Assembly (NCBI RefSeq): GCF_008973485.1
Contig: NZ_CP031223.1
Location: 1,674,001-1,738,000 of the forward strand
Source: Psychrobacillus glaciei
GTDB lineage: Bacteria; Bacillota; Bacilli; Bacillales_A; Planococcaceae
Direction: 5' to 3'
DNA length: 64,000 bases
This document shows positions 56,982 through 64,000 of this stretch, piece after piece. Numbering within the stretch: position 1 is the first letter of the stretch; the number at the start of each line of letters is the position of its first letter. The notes below the pieces were generated by a model, which was given only the letters and a program-made list of their open reading frames with translations, had not been told where the DNA came from and ran no database searches. The translations under genes and the position numbers were made by a program.

Positions 56982-58615
56982 TTACCAAAATTTATAACCT
57001 TTAGATACCGGTGGGACATTTTGGATTATTTCGATAACTGGAATTGTATATGCAAATAATATTAAAGCAATACAGATAATCAGCCAAATTTTCCAGTTTT
57101 CCAGTGCCATTGGAATTTTTTCAGCATTCTCAGAAACATCATCTACAGGAAACTCTGTTTCTCCTTTAGGAGCAAATCAAAATAAGTTTGCGACAATATA
57201 TAGTACTAATACTATACCGATGAAAAGAATAGAACCCCCAACAGCTTGAGCAATTTGGTAAGGAATCCATTCAGCTGCCTGTGTAGAATCACCATAAGTA
57301 GAAAAAGTAGAACGTCGTGGAGCTCCGAGTAAGCCTACAATATGCATCGCGCCAGACATGATGGACATCCCTACTGCCCATACAATCGCTTGGATAATAG
57401 CAAGGCGGTTCATTTGTTTCGTTAAAATTCTTCCAGTAAGATGTGGGATTAACCAATAGGCCGCTCCAAAGAAAGTTAACATAACTGTAGTTGCTACTGT
57501 CAGATGGAAATGACCTGTTACCCAAACTGTATTATGAATTAGTTGGTTCATTTGATGAGAAGCATTAATAATACCCCCAGCACTGGCTGCGATAAAAGCC
57601 ACCATTCCGATAAAAGGAACCACAAATCGTGCATCTAACCATCCGAATAATTCTTTCCCACCTAAAGCACGACTGCGAATTTCAAATGTAGCAAATAAAG
57701 AAAAAGCAGTTAATAAAGAAGGGATAACAACCATTAAAGTTAATACAACTTGTAGGAATTTCCAAAAAGAGCTAATTCCTGGTGGAATCCTACTGGAATC
57801 GAACACAATAGGAATAACATAAATGACAATCTCGCAAGAGAATCAGAGAAAATTTTTCCGCCAATTACTTTTGAAATGACAACATACCAAATCATATAAG
57901 CAGGTAGTAGCCAAAAGTAAACAAGAGGGTTACCGAAATACCAGAACAAAGTCCGTGAAAGTAATACATCTACTTTATCAACCCAGCCTAAGGACCAAGG
58001 GATAAGTTGGAACACAACTTCAACTGCAACTCCTAATGAACATATAATCCACATTGTTAAATTCACTACAACCATAAAGGTAAGAAGGGGGCTAGGTTGC
58101 CCAGGGTATGCTTTCCGACATTCCATATATTTCAATATTTTACTAACTCCACCTATCCAAGACCCAACAACCACTTAAGCTAAGCCTACGTAGAAAATCC
58201 AGTGGGCTTGTAATGGTGCATAAAACGTATATAATACTGATGCTTTATTAAGTAAAACCATTGTGGAAGCAGCAGCAGTACCAATAGTCATTGTCCAAAA
58301 ACCAATCCAACCTAATAAGCGTTGTTTGTCTGTTAATGTACCAGAAGTTCTACTCACTGCAGCAATTTGAAAACCAAAAATGAAATAAGTGGTTAATATA
58401 AGACCTAGTAAAACGCCGTGCACAGTTAAAATTTGATAATAGGTAATTCCCCAAGGGAGTGTAAATTGACCGGAACGGACTAATGTTTGTAAAAGGCCAC
58501 AAAGCCCGCCTATTGCCAATGCTATAAATGCAACATAGATATGTGCAAGCGCTAATTTTCCATCTCTTTTATCAACTTTGGCAAAGTCTTTTGCTCTATC
58601 TGAAATTGTTGTCAT
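56982..58615 (-). pseudogene. ba3-type cytochrome c oxidase subunit I (decayed)
   Basis: Heme-copper oxidase subunit I, originally about 545 residues with many membrane helices. TVHGVLLG (heme ligand) and HFHLTV are intact. Lesions: a TTA-to-TAA type stop at 58175-58177 inside GLA-VVVGSW; an about 16-base deletion near 57806 that removes the expected HHQFTD (CuB His pair) and shifts frame; a probable Trp-to-TGA stop at 57177-57179 before FAPKGETEFP. The expected GHPLVYFW motif reads GNPLVYFW. It cannot give a functional oxidase. The tail ends at TAA 56982-56984. Confidence 0.85.
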
Positions 58616-58616
58616 T

Positions 58617-59070
58617 TTACTCTACCACCTTTAGCATAGAAGTCATGGTCGCATGCCCAAGTCCACAATATTCGTTACATAATATTAGATACTCGCCAGA
58701 TTTATCAACTGTTGTTACATATTCAGATACATAACCTGGCTCAAGAATCATGTTAATATTTGTACCTGCTACTTGAAACCCATGCACTACATCTTTTGTC
58801 GTTGCAATAAACTTAACTTTTGAACCTAAAGGAACTTCAATTTCAGGAGGATTATAGTAAAATGCTAAAGCAACAAAAACAACCTCGTAATCCCAATCCT
58901 TTCCTTCCACTTTATGAACACCTGGGTTATTGAAAGGGGCAATCTCATCGACTCGCTCAGGATCAACATACACTATTGCACTTGGTGGGTGAGAACCGAA
59001 ATGGAATGCACTAAAACCAACAACTATTAAAAATAAAACAAGTGATCCAATTCCAAATGTTAACCACCAT
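58617..59070 (-). pseudogene. ba3-type cytochrome c oxidase subunit II (5' damaged)
   Basis: A small CuA-bearing subunit. The frame gives a membrane anchor (WWLTFGIGSLVLFLIVVGFS), then YVDPERVDEIAPF, VVHGF and the CuA loop CNEYCGLGHATM, which is intact. AAGGAG at 59079-59074 precedes an ATG at 59070 that is out of phase with this frame; the in-phase codon upstream is a stop. A deletion after the start codon is inferred from the usual MHxHKxE-type N-terminus. A GTG at 58973 could give a fragment lacking the membrane anchor. Confidence 0.75.
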
Positions 59071-59120
59071 TAACTCCTTATAAAATTTGTGAATACACTG
59101 AAAGCTTTCACTTATTGAAG

Positions 59121-59242
59121 TTAGAATCGTTCCGTAAACAAGTAAAATGCCAAGAACCATGTGACTAAAATAAATGCGCCTAAAAATCCAACGGAATACA
59201 ATGTACCTTTTAAATCAGGCTCTTTTCATGCTTTTTCGACAT
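59121..59242 (-). pseudogene. Cytochrome c oxidase subunit IIa-like mini-gene (frameshifted)
   Basis: GGAGGAGG precedes ATG 59242. The first codons read MSKKHEK. After a one-base loss, the other frame reads EPDLKGTLYSVGFLGAFI and ends AFYLFTERF-stop, a single-helix protein typical of ba3 subunit IIa. The length of 122 bases is one short of 41 codons, fitting a single deletion. It is the first gene of the IIa-II-I operon. Confidence 0.75.
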
Positions 59243-59282
59243 TTGTTTTCCTCCTCCAGTAAATGATGTTCTTGTGTGCTTA

Positions 59283-59325
59283 ATCATAAATAGAAACAAG
59301 CTGAGAAGATGTGAGAAATGTCACA
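59283..59325 (-). promoter_or_regulatory. Fnr/Crp-type class II promoter of the ba3 operon
   Basis: A perfect TGTGA-N6-TCACA palindrome at 59310-59325 is followed on the minus strand, after 21 bases, by TATGAT (59288-59283). If TATGAT spans -12 to -7, transcription starts near 59276 and the box is centred at -41.5, the standard position for an Fnr/Crp activator. This suggests induction at low oxygen, as known for B. subtilis Fnr boxes. Confidence 0.7.
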
Positions 59326-59383
59326 CTAGAAAGCGATTATGTGAAATAAATGTGAAGATTATAAAAAAAATAAAAAAATTCAA

Positions 59384-59413
59384 TAAAAAAAGACTTTCTT
59401 ATAATAGAAAGTC
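59384..59413 (-). terminator. Terminator of the cheX-like gene
   Basis: On the minus strand GACTTTC pairs with GAAAGTC around TATTATAA, followed by seven T. It lies 12 bases after the stop codon. Confidence 0.85.
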
Positions 59414-59424
59414 CAGGGAAACCA

Positions 59425-59877
59425 TTATTCATCAATAGTTAAAATTATTAATAACTCACCAATTCCTGTTATTTCGACAGGAAGTTTAAAAGCGTGTTGG
59501 AAACCAAACAACTTAGTGGTTCCAACGATTACGGTAGGCGGAGTTATATCAATTTCAACTCCATTTCCCGCTACAGAAGTACATAAATTACCCGCAATCA
59601 TATTTCCTAACTCACCAGTAAATGATTCAAGCATTTCTCCCTCTAATGGCATACCAAACATTGTTGCACCAATAGATGAAAAGCATTTTGCGGTGGAATC
59701 TATAATAATTCGTCCTTTTACATCCCCAATAATTCCTATGAGTACGGCCATTTCTTTTTGTTCAAATGGTTGAACCATTAGTGAAGGCGATTTAATTTCC
59801 ATCGGAAGAGGGATTACAGATTTTAATGATTGTATTGTGCCATTCAGTACCGTTTGTATGTGTTTTGACTCACTCAT
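59425..59877 (-). CDS. cheX: CheX-type chemotaxis phosphatase
   Basis: A 150-residue member of the CheC/CheX/FliY phosphatase family. The active-site helix ESFTGELGNMIAGNL carries the E-x2-N pattern used to dephosphorylate CheY-P; only one such site is seen, as in CheX. The C-terminal strands end ITGIGELLIILTIDE. Minus-strand AGATGGAGGGAAAAA lies before the ATG. It stands alone, away from any motility operon. Confidence 0.85.
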   Translation of the reverse strand: MSESKHIQTVLNGTIQSLKSVIPLPMEIKSPSLMVQPFEQKEMAVLIGIIGDVKGRIIIDSTAKCFSSIGATMFGMPLEGEMLESFTGELGNMIAGNLCTSVAGNGVEIDITPPTVIVGTTKLFGFQHAFKLPVEITGIGELLIILTIDE

Positions 59878-60018
59878 TTTTTCCCTCCATCTAGTAAAGA
59901 TGGCTTAATTTTAGCATAAAAGTAATCTTAAATGAATACTTTATGTAGAAAATGTCGAAATGCTGTGCTATTATTTAAATGAGAATGAATTTCAAATTCA
60001 CTTGAAAGGACGATTTGT

Positions 60019-60108
60019 ATGATAGTTTTATTAATCGGATCGACAATTCTGTTATATACTGGGGTTACAGCATATGTTTTACGTTCTACATCCCCACAAG
60101 CTAAATAA
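60019..60108 (+). CDS. 29-residue single-helix membrane miniprotein
   Basis: GAAAGGACG lies 8 bases before the ATG. The product starts MIVLLIGSTILLYTG, has one hydrophobic helix and a short polar C-terminus (LRSTSPQAK). A strong terminator follows 13 bases after the stop, so the unit is framed like a real gene. I recognise no family. It might be a regulator of a membrane complex, but nothing in the sequence shows a partner. Confidence 0.6.
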   Translation: MIVLLIGSTILLYTGVTAYVLRSTSPQAK

Positions 60109-60121
60109 AATCATTTATCAT

Positions 60122-60174
60122 AGATGACTACATTTGATCTTTTTAAACAAAGACAAATGGAGTCATCTTTTTTT
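60122..60174 (+). terminator. Terminator after the miniprotein gene
   Basis: AGATGACT and CATTTG pair with CAAATG and AGTCATCT with one mismatch, followed by seven T. Confidence 0.85.
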
Positions 60175-60220
60175 GCTATTTTATGTTAATACGCAAGCCC
60201 GTTGTATAAAAAGATTTGTG

Positions 60221-60986
60221 CTCCTGCGCAGGTTCCTCGCAGAAAATATAATGAACGCTTTTGCGTATGAAAAACAGTGCTCCTGCGCGGGCTCGTCGCA
60301 GAAAATATAATGAACGCTTTTGCGTATGAGAAACAGTGCTCCTGCGCGAGCTCGTCGCAGAAAATATAATGAACGCTTTTGCGTATGAGAAACAGTGCTC
60401 CTGCGCGGGCTCGTCGCAGAAAATATAATGAACGCTATTGCGTATGAAAAACAGTGCTCCTGCGCGAGCTCGTCGCAGAAAATATAATGAACGCTATTGC
60501 GTATGAAAAACAGTGCTCCTGCGAAGGTTCCTCGCAGAAAATATAATGAACGCTTTTGCGTATGAAAAACAGTGCTCCTGCGCGAGCTCGTCGCAGAAAA
60601 TATAATGAACGCTTTTGCGTATGAAAAACAGTGCTCCTGCGCGGGCTCGTCGCAGAAAATATAATGAACGCTTTTGCGTATGAAAAACAGTGCTCTTGCG
60701 CGGGCTCGTCGCAGTAAATATAATGAACGCTATTGCGTATGAAAAACAGTGCTCCTGCGAAGGTTCCTCACAGAAAATATAATGAGCGCTTTTGCGTATT
60801 AGAAACAGTGCCCCTGCGAAGGTTCCTCGCAGAAAATATAATGAACGCTTTTGCGTATGAGAAACAGTGCTCCTGCGCGAGCTTGTCGCAGAAAATATAA
60901 TGAACGCTTTTGCGTATGAGAAACAGTGCTCCTGCGCGAGCTCGTCGCAGAAAATATAATGAACGCTTTTGCGTTCATTATATTTT
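60221..60986. repeat. 59-bp tandem repeat array, 13 units
   Basis: Units start at 60221 and every 59 bases to 60929. Each has a CTGCG...CGCAG hairpin, AAAATATAATGAACGC and a CGC-TTTT-GCG turn. Two types of hairpin interior occur (CGAGCTCG or CGGGCTCG, versus AAGGTTCC), with one hybrid first unit. The last unit closes into a perfect 16-bp hairpin. No transposase, coding frame or CRISPR spacer structure is present. 60175-60220 holds no gene. Confidence 0.95.
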
Positions 60987-60990
60987 TGCT
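60951..60990. terminator. Long hairpin closing the 59-bp array
   Basis: 60951-60966 pairs perfectly with 60971-60986 around TTTT; A-rich on one side and T-rich on the other, so it may terminate in either direction. Its left arm is the same sequence found in every array unit. Confidence 0.6.
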
Positions 60991-61035
60991 ATGATGTACA
61001 TATATTGTCGAATTATAAAGGGGAATTATTTTTTA

Positions 61036-64000
61036 ATGGTGAATATAGAAGAGCTCCATATAATAAAAGAACGAAATGCGTTACTTGCAACATTATTCCA
61101 ACAAAATAAAGATGATGAACGTTTTGCAAAAGCAAAATCATTTGCAGAGAAACTAGAAAAAGGGACGTTCACAATTGCATTTGCTGGGCATTTTTCAGCA
61201 GGTAAATCTAGCATGATCAATGCTTTAGTTGATGAACAGTTGCTCCCAACAAGCCCAATTCCCACTTCTGCTAATATTGTAACTGTGCAAAAGACGGATG
61301 AAAATTATGCGCTCGTGCACTTTCTGGATAGAGCACCTGTAAAGTTTTCCGGAGAATATGATATTCAACTAGTTAAAAAATATTCGAAAGATGGGAATAA
61401 CGTTTCTCAAATCGAGATTGGCCATTCCGGATCTCATTTGCCAGAAGGAATTACTGTTATGGATACTCCTGGTGTAGATTCAACAGATGATGCACATCGT
61501 GTTTCGACAGAATCTGCACTTCATCTTGCGGATATCGTGTTCTATGTTATGGATTATAATCATGTTCAGTCTGAACTTAATTTTCAATTTACGAAGCAAT
61601 TACTTCATTATAATGAGAATGTATATTTAATTGTAAACCAAGTTGATAAACATAGAGAAGAAGAATTATCATTTGAAGATTTTAAACAATCAGTTGCGCG
61701 TGCATTTAAAGCATGGGCAGTCGAACCAAAAGATATTTTCTACACTTCTTTAAAAGATAAAAATTTTATTCATAATGACTTTTCAAAAGTGCAACAAATT
61801 GTCCAACATTCCATTCAAAATAAAGATGATTATTTTCTTACCGCTGCTAATGCTACTTTAAAGAAACTATCGGATGAACATCGAAATTTTTTAGAGGATG
61901 AAAAAGCACTATGCTTAGAGGCGTTTGAAGACCAATTAACAGAAGAAGAATGGGTTAATAAAGAAGAGATAAAAGAACAACTAGAAATATCACAAAAGCA
62001 AACAGAGCTTCAGGATATTAGCCTTTGGAAAAAAACTTTCGAAGATCAGCGGAAAGTTATGTTAGAAAATGCCTCGATTATGCCATATGAAATGAGGGAT
62101 TTCCTTAAGTTATACGCAGAAGGCATGCAGAGTTCTTTTAAAGTTGGATTTATCGGAAGTAAAAAGAAAACGGAAGAAGAAAGACAAAGAAGGTTAGAAG
62201 AGGCAAGACAATACCTCGAAAAAGTTATTTCTACTAATATTTCTGTTCATCTAAAACAATTGATGAAAGGTATGCTAAAAGATGTTTCTCTATTAACTTC
62301 TGAACGAACGAATGAAATAGACGAAAGAGCATTTGAAATTGCATCATCACTCATTAGTGGGCCATTACATGATGGTGCAAGTACAACGGGAGATGCGCTT
62401 CAACATTTTGCTAATCGTGTTCGAGATGCTGTTATTCGATTTTTTGTTGTGGAAACTGATAGTTGGAAAGAAAAAACAATACGTTTTATGCATGAACACC
62501 CACTAGAAGAAACAGAAATGATTGAACAAAAAACGCAAATTTTGAATGGTAAGATGTTGGCAATTCATGCCATAGAAGAAATAGATCTTAAACTTCATTC
62601 GTTTGAACAAGCGATTAAAACGCCTGTCTTAGCGCTGAGAAATGACCGCGATCAATTGATGTTGGAATGGGAAAATGAACGACATATTTTCAGGAATTCT
62701 ATAACAGAGTTTGATCCGTCATCAGAGGAAAAGGAACAGAAGATTGAACAAACGTCATTTACGGAAAAAGTTGAGTCAAATGAGATAATACTTCCTGCAG
62801 ATGCTGTTTTAAAAAGAGCAAATAGAATTGGAGAAGTATTAAAACAATTACCAGATTTCCGGGAAGCAGCTGACATTATTAAGCGAAAAGCAAAACGGGT
62901 AGAAAACCAACAATTTACAATTGCTTTATTTGGAGCATTTAGTGCTGGTAAATCAAGCTTTTCAAATGCATTAATGGGAGCAAATGTATTGCCTGTCTCA
63001 CCGAATCCAACAACTGCTGCAATAAATAAAATTCATCCGGTTTCAGAAAAACATCCACATAACACGGCAGATGTTGCATTCAAAACAAAAGAACAATTAT
63101 TAGTTGATGTAGCCTTTGCTTATAGCCAGTTGGGAATTATGGTTATGTCTTTGGAAGATGCCTTTGATCAGGCGAGTATTGTCATGAATCAAGCTGTTGC
63201 AGAAGAAGTGCATAAATCTTTTATTATCGCTTTTTATAAAGGTTACCCAACTTTCCAACATCAACTAGGTAAAGTGCTTCGAGTATCAGGTGAAGAGTTT
63301 GGAAAGTATGTGGCAGAAGAATCCAGAAGTTGTTTTGTCGATTTCATTGACTTTTATTATGACTGTGAATTGACGAGACTCGGAGTCACATTAGTGGATA
63401 CACCAGGAGCAGATTCTATCAATGCGCGACATACTGGGGTTGCGTTTGATTATATTCGAAATGCAGACGCCGTCCTGTTTGTTACGTATTTTAATCATGC
63501 ATTTGCAAAAGCAGACCGAGAGTTTTTAATACAGCTTGGGCGCGTGAAAGATGCTTTTGAACTGGATAAAATGTTTTTTGTTGTGAATGCCATTGATCTT
63601 GCTGACACGGTAGAGGAAGCAAGTCTTGTGAAGCAATATGTGCAAGAGGAACTACAACGTTTCGGTATTCGGTTCCCAAGAGTATACGGTGTATCTAGCT
63701 TACAAGCATTAAAAGAAAAGGTTGAATCTACTACATTACATGAAGGAATGGTGCAATTTGAGAAAGAATTCCTTCGATTTTTAGATAAGGACTTGAAACA
63801 AATTGCAGTAACCTCATTAGAGGAAGAAGCAACCCGTCAGCAGACTAAATTGTTTACATTAATCGAACAAACGGAAGCAAATCTTGCGAGAAAAGATGCA
63901 AGGCTACAAGAATTGCGTGAGCAAGAGCAAAATATTCGTAAGCGCTTTGCAGGCTCCATGTCTGCTATTACAGCGAAAGAGGCAAACCAAGAGCTTGAAA
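61036..64000 (+). CDS. dynA: Bacterial dynamin DynA (YpbR), 5' part
   Basis: A large membrane-remodelling GTPase with two dynamin modules in one chain; in B. subtilis it helps membrane fusion and resists membrane damage and phage. The 988 codons visible have no stop. The first GTPase has GHFSAGKSSMINAL, DTPGVDS and NQVDK; the second, near residue 630, has FGAFSAGKSSFSNAL and DTPGADS. Coiled-coil helices lie between and after. AAAGGGG precedes ATG 61036. The B. subtilis protein is about 1190 residues, so the last fifth is outside the window. Confidence 0.95.
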   Translation, partial: MVNIEELHIIKERNALLATLFQQNKDDERFAKAKSFAEKLEKGTFTIAFAGHFSAGKSSMINALVDEQLLPTSPIPTSANIVTVQKTDENYALVHFLDRAPVKFSGEYDIQLVKKYSKDGNNVSQIEIGHSGSHLPEGITVMDTPGVDSTDDAHRVSTESALHLADIVFYVMDYNHVQSELNFQFTKQLLHYNENVYLIVNQVDKHREEELSFEDFKQSVARAFKAWAVEPKDIFYTSLKDKNFIHNDFSKVQQIVQHSIQNKDDYFLTAANATLKKLSDEHRNFLEDEKALCLEAFEDQLTEEEWVNKEEIKEQLEISQKQTELQDISLWKKTFEDQRKVMLENASIMPYEMRDFLKLYAEGMQSSFKVGFIGSKKKTEEERQRRLEEARQYLEKVISTNISVHLKQLMKGMLKDVSLLTSERTNEIDERAFEIASSLISGPLHDGASTTGDALQHFANRVRDAVIRFFVVETDSWKEKTIRFMHEHPLEETEMIEQKTQILNGKMLAIHAIEEIDLKLHSFEQAIKTPVLALRNDRDQLMLEWENERHIFRNSITEFDPSSEEKEQKIEQTSFTEKVESNEIILPADAVLKRANRIGEVLKQLPDFREAADIIKRKAKRVENQQFTIALFGAFSAGKSSFSNALMGANVLPVSPNPTTAAINKIHPVSEKHPHNTADVAFKTKEQLLVDVAFAYSQLGIMVMSLEDAFDQASIVMNQAVAEEVHKSFIIAFYKGYPTFQHQLGKVLRVSGEEFGKYVAEESRSCFVDFIDFYYDCELTRLGVTLVDTPGADSINARHTGVAFDYIRNADAVLFVTYFNHAFAKADREFLIQLGRVKDAFELDKMFFVVNAIDLADTVEEASLVKQYVQEELQRFGIRFPRVYGVSSLQALKEKVESTTLHEGMVQFEKEFLRFLDKDLKQIAVTSLEEEATRQQTKLFTLIEQTEANLARKDARLQELREQEQNIRKRFAGSMSAITAKEANQELE

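Noticed and set aside
60221-60986. CRISPR array
   Set aside because: Units are contiguous 59-base copies without unique spacers, and no cas gene is nearby.

Overview
The window is AT-rich, with Shine-Dalgarno-led genes using ATG, GTG and TTG starts. It comes from an endospore-forming member of the Bacillales. It holds spoIVA, hbs, the folE-mtrB-hepS-menG-hepT-ndk-cheR-aro cluster, qcrABC, dapB-mgsA-bshA-cca-birA-panBCD-dinG, asnS-dnaD-nth-ypoC, ponA/recU, mrfAB, gpsB, a type B RNase P RNA and dynA. Most of this follows the Bacillus subtilis ypX neighbourhood. Sequence details suggest the Planococcaceae/Caryophanaceae (Psychrobacillus, Lysinibacillus or Sporosarcina relatives); that placement is inference from recalled homologues.

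Layout. 1-7 kb: end of yphE, yphF, spoIVA, hbs, folE, mtrB, the menaquinone genes (hepS, menG, hepT) and ndk. 7.1-8.1 kb: an intergenic stretch with a dispersed structured repeat (family A) and 21-bp tandem repeats. 8-17.6 kb: cheR, then the aromatic supra-operon aroF-aroB-aroH-hisC-tyrA-aroE and ypiA-ypiB-ypiF; the trp operon that sits between aroH and hisC in B. subtilis is absent. 17.7-22.9 kb: the menaquinol:cytochrome c reductase qcrABC, ypjA, a yugP-type metallopeptidase, repeats and a reversed ypjC. 23-30.2 kb: ypjD-dapB-mgsA-bshA-cca-birA, then a panB leader with competing hairpins and panBCD. 30.2-31.1 kb: an inverted pair of GC-rich family B repeats. 31-37.6 kb: dinG-ypmA-ypmB-asnS-dnaD-nth-ypoC. 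38-41.7 kb: recU-ponA on the minus strand, flanked by repeats. 42.5-54 kb: a small unknown gene, yppE, mrfA-mrfB, gpsB, rnpB, a PAS-GGDEF-EAL protein, an rRNA methyltransferase, a second DinG-type helicase and a carboxypeptidase.

54.6-59.3 kb is a decay zone. A repeat-containing, probably spore-surface gene is broken by in-phase stop codons and two frameshifts. A complete minus-strand operon for a ba3-type cytochrome oxidase (subunits IIa, II, I) is damaged in every gene. That operon still carries a canonical-looking Fnr-box promoter, with the box centred 41.5 bp upstream of the predicted transcription start. 59.4-64 kb: a cheX-type gene, a 29-codon membrane miniprotein, thirteen copies of a 59-bp hairpin-rich tandem repeat, and the start of the tandem dynamin gene dynA, which runs off the window.

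The intact genes are mostly chromosomal housekeeping functions: spore coat assembly, folate and menaquinone synthesis, shikimate pathway, bc complex, pantothenate, bacillithiol, DNA repair and cell wall. The novelty lies in the noncoding and decayed DNA. Family A repeats contain a stem whose sequence differs between three copies while base pairing is kept. The panB leader looks like an attenuator. The 59-bp array abuts dynA. The ba3 operon has a preserved promoter over destroyed genes.
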